DNA of 64,000 nucleotides from Bacteroidales bacterium (GCA_900769555.1 CAAGHA010000070.1:1-64000), one strand, 5' to 3'; shown: positions 16,788 to 25,921, numbered from the stretch's first letter. The notes: generated by a model not told the origin, from the sequence alone. Made by a program: numbers and translations.

Positions 16788-19700
16788 ATGAAAACAAATA
16801 GAATTTTATATTTTTTATTTTTGCTATTGTTCTATCCGGCTTATGTGTTTTCTTCTGTTCATATTAATGAAATAATGGTGAAAAATATTTCGAAACATAT
16901 CAATGAAAATTTTAATTTTGAGGGTTGGGTAGAATTGTATAATTCTGGGAATGAGCCGATTGAATTGTCTAATTATTTTTTCTCCAACGACCGTGACAAC
17001 AGTTATTTGTGGCAGTATGAGGGGAATATGACTATACAACCACATGGATTTGCTGTTTTTTATTTCGATGAATTGGATACGCTTAATCATACTAATTTTA
17101 AATTAGATAGTGATGGGGGCTGTTTGTATTTATCTGATAGCGAGGGGGCTGTTGTGGATTTGGTGAATTATCCTTTACCAACTCGAAATGTTTCGTATGG
17201 TAGAACTGTTGACGGGGGAGATGTATGGGCTCTTTTGTTGACTTCGACATTGTCTGCTTCAAACAATGGTGTGGGTATCGCTTCTGCTCAGACGGAGTCT
17301 CCTATCTTTTCCCCAAGGGCTGGTTTTTATTCAAACTCGTTGAGTGTGGAGATTACAGCAACTAATTCGGCTGCAAAAATTTACTTTACTACGGATGGTT
17401 CGGAACCGACAATTTCTTCTAAGTTGTATTCTGCTCCTATTCCAATTAATCAAACAACGCCTTTGCGTGCTATTGCGGTTGTGGATGGTGAGGTGTCAAG
17501 TTTGGTTTCAACAGCAACTTATTTTGTGAATCAGGCTAATATCCCTACATCAACGAAGGTTGTCTCCTTGTCAACAAATGATGACTATGTGAGAGGGGAC
17601 GAATTGGGGATTTTAGTTGCTGGACGAAATGGTAGTACGGTTCCTTCGCGTTGTGGTTCTTCTGATAGAACAGCAAATTATATGAATGATTGGGATCGTC
17701 CTTGTAATTTTGAGTTGTTTGATGAAGAGAGTGTTAGTCAAATTAATCAAGAGGTTAAAATTGGTACTTTTGGAGCTTGTTCTCGTACTAAACCGATTAA
17801 ATCTATTAAGATTAAAGCAAATAAGTCTTTCGGTAATAATAAATTTGATTATCCGATTTTTAATGAAAAACCTAATCTTAAGTGGAAAAGTATCGTTTTA
17901 AGAAATTCTGGTAATGACTTTGGTCGAATGTTGTTCAGAGATGGTTTCTTGCAATCGTTGGCGACTTCAACAATGGATATAGATCATCAGGCTTATGAGC
18001 CTTCTGTTGTTTTCTTAAATGGTGAGTATTATGGAATGTTGGGGGTTAGAGAGCGTACGAATAAGGATTTTATTTACTCTAATTATGGTTTGGATGGGGG
18101 GCAGTTTTGTATCGAGGAGACTCAGTTAAAGGCTGTTGAATGCCCTGCATTTCAAGAGGTTTTAGATTTGGCTGCACGCCGGGATATAAACTCTCCGGAG
18201 TTTTTTAGTGATATGAAGAAGGTGATTGATGTGGATGAGTTTTTAAATTATTTTATGACGCAAATTTATTTTTGTAACCAAGATTGGTCTGAAGGAAATA
18301 ATAAGGCATGGAAGCCTTCTGAGAATGGTAAGTGGAGATGGATCTTGTATGATTTGGATTATACTACTTCTGTATATATGGATTACATGCAAACAAATGG
18401 TTTTATTTATGCTGCAAAGTGTAAATATTTCTCGCAATTTATTAAAAATGATGAGGTGAGAAATCGTTTAATGACCAAGTTTGTTAGGCATGCGGGAACT
18501 ACTTTTAATCCGAAGTATGTTTCAAACTTTATGGATAGTATGGTGGCAAATGTGGAAGCAGAGGCTGATTACTTTTTTGATTATTTGACAGAGAAAAAAT
18601 GTAATGAGGCGGGGGATTGGCGTAATGAGGTTGAAAAAGTGAGAAATTTTGTTTCAAACAGAAAAGATTATTTAATGAGTCATGTTAAAGATTCTTTAAG
18701 GTTGGGTGAACCGTTACCTATTCATATCTACTCCGATATAGATGGTGCCGGTTTTGTTTTAAATAATTTGGAGAGTGTTTTAAGCAGGGATTTTAGAAGT
18801 ATGTATTTTACAAATTCAGAACTCTCGGTCTCTCCAATTGTTCCTGATGGTTATATTTTTAAAAATTGGGAAGTTCGTCAAGAAAATTATTTGGTTAATG
18901 TGAATGATACTTGGAAGTATTTATACAAAAGTGAGTCGGTAGATCCATCATGGAAAACATCTTCTTTTGATGATTCGGCATGGAGTTCCGGACAAGCTCC
19001 ATTGGGTGCAGGTGTCTCCTATTATCAAAAAACGTCACTATCTGGTTCTTCTACCGGTGGCTTTGGTGGTGGCTTTGGTGGTGGCTTTGGTGGTGGTTTC
19101 GGCGGCTTCGGTGCGACAGTTAATACAACTACTTACTTTAGAAAAGTATTTTCTATCGAGAATGTAAATCTCCTTAATGATAAGTTGGAGGCGTTAGTGC
19201 ATATCAATGATGGTGCTATTATTTATATAAATGGAACGGAGGTTTATCGTCATAATTTACCTTCTGGAGTTGTCGCTGATACTATAACCGCAATTCGAGA
19301 AATGGATTCGTATGCAACAATTCAGTTTGATGTTCCTCGAAGCCTATTGATTTCCGGAGAAAATATTATTGCTGTCGAACTTCATAATGCAAAGGGTTCT
19401 TCCTCTATCGTATTTGATATGTCTTTGTTTGATTATAATACAGGGTCGTCTGTGCTAAATAGTTCTTCTAATCAAAATTATACGGCTAATGTTACGGATA
19501 AACTTGTGTTAAAAGCTGTGTATGAGAAAGATTTGAATTGGGTTCCTTCTGAGGTAAAATTGTTTATCAATGAGATATGTGCTTCAAATAATCAATATGT
19601 TGATGAGTATCGCCAAGATGAGGATTGGATAGAGATCTATAATGATGGTACTTCTCCTGTTGATTTAGCGGGTATGTATATCTCTGATAAAAGGAAGGAT

Positions 19701-20303
19701 TTGACTAGATTTCAAATTCCTACTGGTTATCCTGAAAAAACAACGGTTCCGGCTAAGGGTTATTTGATTATTTGGGCTGATGCAGATTCTTCTTCTCAAG
19801 GTCCTTTGCACACCAATTTTAAGTTGTCAAAATTGGAAACTCAAACTATTTCGTTGTCAAGAAATGTAAATGGTACGATAGAAGTGATAGATTCGATTCG
19901 CTATAACATTCATAATGAGGGGCAATCTTATAGTCGTTTCTCGTATGCTGATAATGGGGCTTGGTGTGTAACGGCTCGACCAACTTTTGCTGCAAAAAAT
20001 GCCTATTTCCCGATGGCTGAGTCAGAGTCTAATCCTGAAGAGACGGATAATACCTTGACGGATTCAAATGGTATTGGTGTTTTGAGTGTTTACCCTAATC
20101 CTGTTGAGGATTATTTGTGGTTTAATTTTGAAAATGGACAGGAGGGTTGGGTATCTATCTCAGATTTGTCTGGAAGAATTTTGATTAGTAAGAAACTTCG
20201 TTCTGGTGAGTCTATCTCTGTTCGAAACCTAACTAGTGGTATTTATGTGGCAAATGTTTTATTGGGTAAAAAACAATTTGAAAGGAGATTCGTAAAATTT
20301 TAA
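16788..20303 (+). CDS. T9SS-secreted CotH-kinase protein with lamin-tail and chitobiase-like domains
   Basis: This 1171-residue surface protein begins at MKTNRIL (16788); an upstream ATG frame from 16755 would place residues before the signal peptide. In order: signal peptide (about 1-22), lamin-tail domain (about 24-150, FEGWVELYNSGNEPIELSNY), a chitobiase C-terminal-like module (about 165-255, IYFTTDGSEPT), and a CotH kinase-like domain (about 260-640, with LNGEYYGMLGVRERTNKDF and WRWILYDLDYT, D522/D524). Then come a beta domain split by a GGFG repeat (about 757-776), a second lamin-tail domain (about 925-1075), and a T9SS type A signal (from VYPNPVEDY to the end). CotH kinases phosphorylate secreted proteins in spore formers; here the target is unknown. 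It could modify or scaffold other T9SS cargo such as the GH9 enzyme. Confidence 0.82.
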   Translation: MKTNRILYFLFLLLFYPAYVFSSVHINEIMVKNISKHINENFNFEGWVELYNSGNEPIELSNYFFSNDRDNSYLWQYEGNMTIQPHGFAVFYFDELDTLNHTNFKLDSDGGCLYLSDSEGAVVDLVNYPLPTRNVSYGRTVDGGDVWALLLTSTLSASNNGVGIASAQTESPIFSPRAGFYSNSLSVEITATNSAAKIYFTTDGSEPTISSKLYSAPIPINQTTPLRAIAVVDGEVSSLVSTATYFVNQANIPTSTKVVSLSTNDDYVRGDELGILVAGRNGSTVPSRCGSSDRTANYMNDWDRPCNFELFDEESVSQINQEVKIGTFGACSRTKPIKSIKIKANKSFGNNKFDYPIFNEKPNLKWKSIVLRNSGNDFGRMLFRDGFLQSLATSTMDIDHQAYEPSVVFLNGEYYGMLGVRERTNKDFIYSNYGLDGGQFCIEETQLKAVECPAFQEVLDLAARRDINSPEFFSDMKKVIDVDEFLNYFMTQIYFCNQDWSEGNNKAWKPSENGKWRWILYDLDYTTSVYMDYMQTNGFIYAAKCKYFSQFIKNDEVRNRLMTKFVRHAGTTFNPKYVSNFMDSMVANVEAEADYFFDYLTEKKCNEAGDWRNEVEKVRNFVSNRKDYLMSHVKDSLRLGEPLPIHIYSDIDGAGFVLNNLESVLSRDFRSMYFTNSELSVSPIVPDGYIFKNWEVRQENYLVNVNDTWKYLYKSESVDPSWKTSSFDDSAWSSGQAPLGAGVSYYQKTSLSGSSTGGFGGGFGGGFGGGFGGFGATVNTTTYFRKVFSIENVNLLNDKLEALVHINDGAIIYINGTEVYRHNLPSGVVADTITAIREMDSYATIQFDVPRSLLISGENIIAVELHNAKGSSSIVFDMSLFDYNTGSSVLNSSSNQNYTANVTDKLVLKAVYEKDLNWVPSEVKLFINEICASNNQYVDEYRQDEDWIEIYNDGTSPVDLAGMYISDKRKDLTRFQIPTGYPEKTTVPAKGYLIIWADADSSSQGPLHTNFKLSKLETQTISLSRNVNGTIEVIDSIRYNIHNEGQSYSRFSYADNGAWCVTARPTFAAKNAYFPMAESESNPEETDNTLTDSNGIGVLSVYPNPVEDYLWFNFENGQEGWVSISDLSGRILISKKLRSGESISVRNLTSGIYVANVLLGKKQFERRFVKF
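19056..19115 (+). repeat. In-frame 12-bp tandem repeat coding for GGFG
   Basis: Three near-perfect units of GGTGGCTTTGGT are followed by two degenerate units (GGTGGTTTCGGC and similar). Each unit adds four residues (GGFG), so copy number changes would keep the reading frame. Confidence 0.85.
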
Positions 20304-20325
20304 ATACTCTAACTTCTATTTCTAT

Positions 20326-20472
20326 AAGAAGTTGCCTAATTTATATTTTACACATATTTGAGGGGGCTTTTTGATGCTATTTTTATTCACTCTTTTACAG
20401 TTTATAGTGGATTATTAAATGATGATTAAAAATAGACCAAAAACATCCCTCAAAAGTGTTGGAACTTATGAT
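20326..20472 (+). repeat. Family A palindromic repeat, copy 3
   Basis: Inverted arms at 20353-20389 and 20423-20458 enclose a core with TTTACAGTTTATAGTGGATTA, related to the cores at 1-109 and 23697-23793. The left end carries AAGAAGTTGCC. An AACTTCTATTTCTATAAGAAGTT palindrome spans 20311-20333. The element directly adjoins a family B right half at 20475. Together they fill the gap between the convergent CotH and addB-like genes. Confidence 0.65.
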
Positions 20473-20474
20473 TT

Positions 20475-20543
20475 TTCAAAAGCATCTGAAATAGAATTTA
20501 TTACAGTTAGAAACAAAAATCGTAATTTATAGAAGTTGCCTTA
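20475..20543 (+). repeat. Right half of a family B repeat
   Basis: TTCAAAAGCATCTGAAATAG, then a block containing TTTATTACAGTTAGAAACAA and ending in TAATTTATAGAAGTTGCC, matches the right end of the intact copy at 35726-35793. In opposite orientation it matches 23594-23662. The left half of the element is missing here. Confidence 0.65.
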
Positions 20544-20589
20544 TTAAAAAGATAATCTATAGAGTTTGCTTTTTGTTTGTTCTTGCGTT

Positions 20590-23532
20590 CTACATTTTGG
20601 GATTTGGACACACTTTTATGTAGGGACAATATTTGCAATAGTCGGCTTGTGTCAAAGTGGTGTCGAATGGTATATCGGGATTAAAAATCTCGGTTAGTAC
20701 CTTTTTTAGGTTCTCTTCTATTTCTTCTATATATGCATCAATGGTTGCACTATCTTTTCCTGAATTTTTATCGCAAAAGGAACACTCTTGTTTTGATTCT
20801 TCTGCATTTAAATAAATGATAGATGCTTTTATATCGGACAATTTTTCTTGTTTTGCATACATATAAGCATACAACAGAATTTGTCGATTGTATTGATACT
20901 TTGACTGCCCTATTTCAAACAGTTCTTCAATTGAAGGAAAGGAATATTGTTTTCCTCCTGTTTTGTAATCTTTGATAATTGTATAATTTCCTTTTTTGTC
21001 AATTCTGTCGATACGCCCCTCCATTTCTAATGTGATGGTTTTCCCATCTGCCATATTTATCTCAATAGGTGTTTTAACTTCTTTCTCTAATCCAATAACC
21101 TGAAATGGTGTTTCATGGGTTTTGTCGAAGCGTACCATCTTTTCTACAAACTCAACCATGGCATTGATTGTGACAAGTTGAATTCCTGAAAAATCTGCCG
21201 GAGAACTTTTGTAGAAGCGTTCTTGAAACTTTTTCTCAACCAACTGAACGATATTTTCTCGTTTAATTGCGGAAAGGTGTGATTCGCAAATATTTCCTCT
21301 CCCTGCATAGGGCTGATATATGCTTTCCATTGTGTTATGAAATATCTCTCCAAAGGTTGGTGCATCGACCTCATCGTCTAATTCTCTCTCTTCTTTGATG
21401 TTTAATACGTATGAAAGATAAAATCTAACAGGACATGCTATGTATGTGTTAAGTGCGGATGGAGAAATCTTGCCTCTCTTTGTTATGTATTTGTGGATTA
21501 AATAATCTGTAATATTTTTGTTTTTAGGAATATAGGATGTATTCTTTTTTTCTGTAATAGAAAATGAATCTTCAAAGCTTATATCTTCGAATTTTACATC
21601 AAAGGTTGCATCTGCTAACATTTGCATCATAAATCGACTCATTTGACCTCGATTGGTTCCTTCTGTCGATGTGTTGTAAATTAGTGTGATATTTTCTGCA
21701 CGTTGTAAAAGGCGGTAAAAGTAGTAAGCGTATAATGAATTTTTATGTTCAATTGTTGTTAGACCATATCCTTTTCGTAAATTGTGTGGGATGAATGAAT
21801 TTTCTTTCCCGCTACGTGGTACAACTCCTTCGTTTGTGGAGAGCATTACAATATTGGAAAAATCCAAATTTCGGGTCTCCAAAAATCCCATAATTTGCAT
21901 TCCTTTTATTGGTTCTCCTGTGAAAGGAACGGATATTGTTGTTAATACTTTATTTAAAAGCTTGGTTAACGTATTGAAATTTACAGTTAAAACTCCATCT
22001 TTTTGAAGAGAATAGATGCGATTTATTGCTGTGTAACTTCGATAAATAGCCTCCTTGTACAGGTCGTTGTATATGTCTTCAATTTCTTGTTGTTGTTCAG
22101 ATTTTTCAAATTCTTTCTCTTTGTTGCTTTGATATGAGTGGGCAATTTTTTTTAGAATTTCAACCAACCATTGGGTTAATTGCGGTTCTTCCGATTGGGT
22201 TAGGGGATCTTTTACGCATGTAAATAATAGAGATAAATCTTCATTGTAGGTAATCTCTTGGAGTGAGGGGTAATATAGTTCTTTTTCTTTTAACTCTTTC
22301 CCTAATTTTGCAGCATCTTTAAAACATGTTTTTATGTAAGAATCGTTTAAAATGGATGAAATTGTTTTGTAGCTAAAATGTTTGCTCCTAGATTGTTGTA
22401 TGCACGTTTGCATCTCAATCAGAGTTTTAAGTGTGGCATAAATTGGAGTTTGGATAAGAGGGAATCCCATTGTGATGTTTACATCTGTTACCGTAGAGGG
22501 AAGAGAGTGTAGGGTAGGTAACAATAGCGACTCATTACATAGAACAATTGCAGTCTCTTTTTCTTTGTATCCTTTTTTATGCCAGTGATTTATTTCTTCT
22601 TGCAAGAATTTTGTTTGTGCATTCTCTGTGGATGATGATATAAATTTAACAGGGCGAGTGGTTGTAAAATAACTTTTTTTGAAAGTTATTGCGTTGGGAA
22701 ACTTTTGGATGTTTTTACTCATGAATACGGATGCTTCATGTCCTTCTTTCATGTAATAATCATCATAATCCCAATAAAATAGAGCTTTGCCGCAATCATT
22801 AAGGTGTTTAAAAAGGGCTTCTTCGCATTTGTTTAGGACATTAAATCCAACGAATAGATACTTTGATGCTTTAAAATCTTTGTAATCAATTCCTTTTAGT
22901 TGTTCTATTACAGCTCGTTTTAGCATCCCTTCGTAAGCTATGTTATCATTTTTTAAATCCTCTTTGAAGGCTGAATAGATGGGGTATAATAAATTCCAAA
23001 TTTGCATGAATTTATGTTTAATTCCTTCTTCGTTGTCTTCTTCACTAAATTTAGAATTGTTAAAAAATTCTTTTAAGGCATTACGTTGCGTCTCTGTTAA
23101 ATACTCGTAATTGTCTTCTATTTCTGCCAAATCAGAGATGTTTCGAAATAGTTTCTGTGCATCTACTAAATTGTTATCAATATCTTCAAAGTCTCCTAAC
23201 AACATTTCCCCCCAGAAATAAAATTGATCGAGTGATTCTACAAGAAATGATTCCCCGAGTTCTCTTTGTGCAACCGCTGAATAAATTTCGTATAACTTGC
23301 AAACGCAATAGATGGAATCTGCAATTTGAAATGTAGAGTTTTGAATGAATAGAGATTGTATGGTGGTGTAGGTGGGAGACCAAAATGGTATATTCCCGAT
23401 TTTTTCGGCAAGAAAATTATTAAAAAATAACTTTGCTCTATTATTCGGAAATACGACAACAATGTCGGCTAATTCTGTTCCGAATCGATTAACAAGGTCG
23501 TCTGCTACAATCTTTAAAAACGAATCATTCAT
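20590..23532 (-). CDS. AddB-like PD-(D/E)XK nuclease (double-strand break repair)
   Basis: A 980-residue protein of the AddB/RexB type, which with an AddA-like helicase processes broken DNA ends for recombination. The N-terminal part resembles an inactive helicase fold (VVVFPNNRAKLFFNNFLAE). The C-terminal third has the RecB-like nuclease motif (EGRIDRIDKKGNYTIIKDYK, near residues 838-860). An Fe-S cluster set of cysteines is present: one near residue 700 (YIACPVRFYLSY) and three at the end (C966, C969, C975 in YCKYCPYIKVC). The UvrD/AddA partner that often neighbours it in Bacteroides is not present in the window. Repeats lie on both sides of the gene. Confidence 0.8.
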   Translation of the reverse strand: MNDSFLKIVADDLVNRFGTELADIVVVFPNNRAKLFFNNFLAEKIGNIPFWSPTYTTIQSLFIQNSTFQIADSIYCVCKLYEIYSAVAQRELGESFLVESLDQFYFWGEMLLGDFEDIDNNLVDAQKLFRNISDLAEIEDNYEYLTETQRNALKEFFNNSKFSEEDNEEGIKHKFMQIWNLLYPIYSAFKEDLKNDNIAYEGMLKRAVIEQLKGIDYKDFKASKYLFVGFNVLNKCEEALFKHLNDCGKALFYWDYDDYYMKEGHEASVFMSKNIQKFPNAITFKKSYFTTTRPVKFISSSTENAQTKFLQEEINHWHKKGYKEKETAIVLCNESLLLPTLHSLPSTVTDVNITMGFPLIQTPIYATLKTLIEMQTCIQQSRSKHFSYKTISSILNDSYIKTCFKDAAKLGKELKEKELYYPSLQEITYNEDLSLLFTCVKDPLTQSEEPQLTQWLVEILKKIAHSYQSNKEKEFEKSEQQQEIEDIYNDLYKEAIYRSYTAINRIYSLQKDGVLTVNFNTLTKLLNKVLTTISVPFTGEPIKGMQIMGFLETRNLDFSNIVMLSTNEGVVPRSGKENSFIPHNLRKGYGLTTIEHKNSLYAYYFYRLLQRAENITLIYNTSTEGTNRGQMSRFMMQMLADATFDVKFEDISFEDSFSITEKKNTSYIPKNKNITDYLIHKYITKRGKISPSALNTYIACPVRFYLSYVLNIKEERELDDEVDAPTFGEIFHNTMESIYQPYAGRGNICESHLSAIKRENIVQLVEKKFQERFYKSSPADFSGIQLVTINAMVEFVEKMVRFDKTHETPFQVIGLEKEVKTPIEINMADGKTITLEMEGRIDRIDKKGNYTIIKDYKTGGKQYSFPSIEELFEIGQSKYQYNRQILLYAYMYAKQEKLSDIKASIIYLNAEESKQECSFCDKNSGKDSATIDAYIEEIEENLKKVLTEIFNPDIPFDTTLTQADYCKYCPYIKVCPNPKM

Positions 23533-23593
23533 ATATTAAAAAATAGTTTGATTGTTAAAAATATCAGTTTAAAAGATACAACATTGCCTTATC

Positions 23594-23960
23594 TTAAGGT
23601 AACTTTTGTAAGTTGCGATTTTTGTTTCTAAATGTAATAAATCTATTTCGAATGTTTTTGAATTCATTTTAGAAGTTGTTTAAATTTTATTTCGTGCATA
23701 TTTGAGAGTTTTTTAAGATTATTATTCTTTTGCAGTAAATAGTGGACTATTATCAAAAAAGAATAATAAATCAGATTAAAAAACACCTTAAAGAAGCCGA
23801 AAGAAAAGTGTGAAACTTAAAGTCAATTTAACAATAAAGTTCAAACGACTTCTACAATCTTATTTCTATTCATTCAGTTACGATGTCCGCATAGCTCCTT
23901 TATGAATAAAAACAATCTAACTCAAATGCTCTTCAGAATGTTTCGACCTAAATTATAGAA
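23594..23960 (-). repeat. Family B repeat interrupted by a family A element
   Basis: Read on the minus strand, the family B left half runs from 23960 (TTCTATAATTTAGGTCG) to about 23855 (GAATGAATAGAAATAAGAT). The right half runs from 23662 (TTCAAAAACATTCGAAATAG) to 23594 (AAAAGTTACCTTAA). The intact copy at 35604-35795 joins these two halves directly, so the 185 nt between them look like an insertion. This locus fills most of a 533-nt gap with no gene. Confidence 0.65.
23670..23854 (+). repeat. Family A element (complete) nested in family B
   Basis: A 185-nt element bounded by inverted ends: TAGAAGTTGTTTAAATTTTA on the left and the complement of TAGAAGTCGTTTGAACTTTA on the right. Inner arms at 23697-23729 and 23759-23793 surround TTTGCAGTAAATAGTGGACT. 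It encodes no protein, which fits a MITE-like non-autonomous element. It is flanked by TA on each side if the terminal TA is counted as target. Confidence 0.65.
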
Positions 23961-24007
23961 TTTACCTGAAAAGATAAGAATTTCCTAAAATTTACGAGAA
24001 AGAATAA

Positions 24008-24042
24008 GAGGTTGTGTTAAATAAATATTTCAACGCAACCTC
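24008..24042 (-). terminator. Terminator-like hairpin after the DUF5606 gene
   Basis: GAGGTTGTGTT pairs with AACGCAACCTC with one mismatch. It lies 24 nt past the end of the minus-strand gene. There is no long T tract, so strength is uncertain. Confidence 0.5.
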
Positions 24043-24065
24043 CTATCATTATATTTGACTATCAA

Positions 24066-24470
24066 TTATTTAGTCTCTTCTTTTTCAAAATTGTCATTGT
24101 TGGTTTCTACTAATAAATTGTACCAAGAAAACAATTTTTTCATATCCGATACATAAACTCTATCCTTGTCATATGTAGGGAGAATTTCTTTCATATACTC
24201 AGATAAAACCTTTGAGTCAGCTTTCTTTAGGTCGATATTAATGAGTTTCCCATTTTCTTTCTCTTTTATGCTATTCATAACTTCATTCAATGGGACTTCA
24301 CCCTCTTCTGTGTACATAGCAATATCTCCTAAAGACAAAATTTTTTCATGGGCATATGCCGGCATTCTTTTCTGCTCTTTTAATGACTCAACAATCAACA
24401 TATTCCTACCCTGAGAAATTAACTTATACAATCCTGGTTTCCCGGAAATCGATAAAATTTTTTTCAACAT
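24066..24470 (-). CDS. DUF5606 family protein
   Basis: This 134-residue soluble protein starts MLKKILSISGKPGLYKLISQ, matching the highly conserved N-terminus of DUF5606 proteins of Bacteroidota. The C-terminal 20 residues are acidic and Lys/Glu-rich. No signal peptide or membrane segment is seen. Function is unknown. It is a single-gene unit, divergent from bamD and followed by a terminator-like hairpin. Confidence 0.78.
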   Translation of the reverse strand: MLKKILSISGKPGLYKLISQGRNMLIVESLKEQKRMPAYAHEKILSLGDIAMYTEEGEVPLNEVMNSIKEKENGKLINIDLKKADSKVLSEYMKEILPTYDKDRVYVSDMKKLFSWYNLLVETNNDNFEKEETK

Positions 24471-24602
24471 AATACTTTCTCTACTTTAAATTCATTTAAA
24501 AATTCTATTTCAAATGCAAAAGAAATAAAAACATTTTAAAAATGAACGATTTTTTCTTCTTCTTTTGAATCTAAATGATTATTTTTGCAAAATCTATTCG
24601 GT

Positions 24603-25406
24603 ATGAAAAGGATTTTTGTTAAAATATTGTTTATTTGCATCGTTGGATTGACATCTTGCGGTGGGTATAATGCTGTGTTGAAGAGTACTGATAATAATTT
24701 AAAGTATGAGAAGGCTTTGGAGTATTATGAGTCTGGTGATTATGTTAAGTGTTATACTTTGTTGGAGGCGGTAATTCCTTCTTTAAGGGGTACTGAAAAA
24801 GGAGAAGAGGGCTTGTATAAGTTAGCAATGGCACATTTTTTGAATGAGGATTATGAAATGGCTAAAAGTTATTTTACAACTTATACCAGAGGTTATCCGA
24901 AAGGAAAGTATGTGGAGGATGCCCATTACTATATTGGGTATAGTTTTTATAAAGATTCTCCGGATGTAAAGTTGGATCAAGCAAGTACGAAGAAAGCGAT
25001 AGACTCTTTTTTGGCTTTTTCTGAGGCTTTCCCGGATAGTAAACGAATGCCGGATGTTGTCAAAATGTTGACTGAACTTCAAGAGAAATTGGCTGAAAAG
25101 GAGTATAATAATGCATTGTTATACTATAAGTTAGGTGACTATATGGGAAACAATTATTTGTCTGCTGTTGTGACCGCAACAAATGCGTTGAAACTTTATC
25201 CTGATTCTAAATATAAAGAGGAGTTGAGTTTTTTGATTTTGAAAGCTAAATATATGCAGGCAGAGAAGAGTGTGGAGTCAAAAATAAAAGATCGCTATCG
25301 AGATACGGTGGATGAATATTATAATTTTGTTAATGAATTCCCTAATAGCCAGCATCTGAAAGAGGCTGAGAGAATGTTTAAAAAGGCAAAGAAAAGTATC
25401 GAATAA
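24603..25406 (+). CDS. bamD: Outer-membrane assembly lipoprotein BamD
   Basis: An essential lipoprotein of the BAM complex that inserts beta-barrel proteins. Length 267 residues. A lipoprotein signal with lipobox cysteine C19 (GLTSCGG) is followed by TPR-like helices (KYEKALEYYESGDYVKCYTL, YKLAMAHFLNEDYEMAKSYF, AHYYIGYSFY). The ATG at 24603 is chosen; an upstream in-frame TTG lies within the TATTTTTG promoter box (24580-24587). rpoZ follows at 22 nt, as in other Bacteroidales. Its partner bamA is at 44.4 kb. Confidence 0.88.
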   Translation: MKRIFVKILFICIVGLTSCGGYNAVLKSTDNNLKYEKALEYYESGDYVKCYTLLEAVIPSLRGTEKGEEGLYKLAMAHFLNEDYEMAKSYFTTYTRGYPKGKYVEDAHYYIGYSFYKDSPDVKLDQASTKKAIDSFLAFSEAFPDSKRMPDVVKMLTELQEKLAEKEYNNALLYYKLGDYMGNNYLSAVVTATNALKLYPDSKYKEELSFLILKAKYMQAEKSVESKIKDRYRDTVDEYYNFVNEFPNSQHLKEAERMFKKAKKSIE

Positions 25407-25428
25407 AATATAAGAAAACGTTTTAATT

Positions 25429-25761
25429 ATGGATTACAAGAAAGTTTCCGCTCCAAACAACACGATTACAAGGGATATGAATCAGTTGTGTGCAGATACA
25501 GGCAATGTTTATGAGACTGTAAACATAATTGCTAAAAGAGCGAATCAAATTAGTGTGGAAATGAAATCTGAATTAGAGAGAAAGTTGCAAGAGTTTGCTT
25601 CTTATAACGATAATTTGGAGGAGGTTTTCGAGAATCGTGAGCAAATTGAAATTTCACGTTTTTACGAAAAATTACCAAAGCCAACTTTGATTGCTGCTCA
25701 AGAATATACTGACGGAAAGGTTTATTTTAGAAATCCGGTTAAGGATAAAATGAAGTATTAA
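25429..25761 (+). CDS. rpoZ: RNA polymerase omega subunit (Rpb6-like)
   Basis: A 110-residue protein of the Bacteroidota omega type. The core VYETVNIIAKRANQISVEMK corresponds to the omega/Rpb6 helix that clamps the C-terminus of beta-prime. It ends VYFRNPVKDKMKY, typical of these proteins. It directly follows bamD and is followed by a hairpin terminator. Confidence 0.85.
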   Translation: MDYKKVSAPNNTITRDMNQLCADTGNVYETVNIIAKRANQISVEMKSELERKLQEFASYNDNLEEVFENREQIEISRFYEKLPKPTLIAAQEYTDGKVYFRNPVKDKMKY

Positions 25762-25821
25762 TAGGACAAAAGTCTTTGTGAAGATTAATTTTGGTTCTTT
25801 GCATCGGTTTTTAATTGAATG

Positions 25822-25873
25822 TTCTATAAATTGAAATTCTAAAGTCGTTTCGACTATATTTTGTAGAGTTTCC
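25822..25873 (+). repeat. Possible family B relic
   Basis: Begins TTCTATAAATTGAAATTCT and ends ATTTTGTAGAGTTTCC, resembling the two ends of family B with the middle lost. It lies in the 341-nt gap between rpoZ and comF, which otherwise holds a terminator and a promoter box. Confidence 0.3.
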
Positions 25874-25888
25874 TTGAAAGAGATTATT

Positions 25889-25921
25889 AGGGAATACGCA
25901 TTTTTTGCGTGTTCTCTTTTG
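25889..25921 (+). terminator. Terminator after bamD-rpoZ
   Basis: AGGGAATACGCA pairs with TGCGTGTTCTCT across a TTTTT loop and is followed by a short T run. Confidence 0.65.

Noticed and set aside
25822..25873. Possible small RNA with AGTCG/CGACT hairpin after rpoZ
   Set aside because: The stem is too short; the similarity to family B ends is a simpler explanation.
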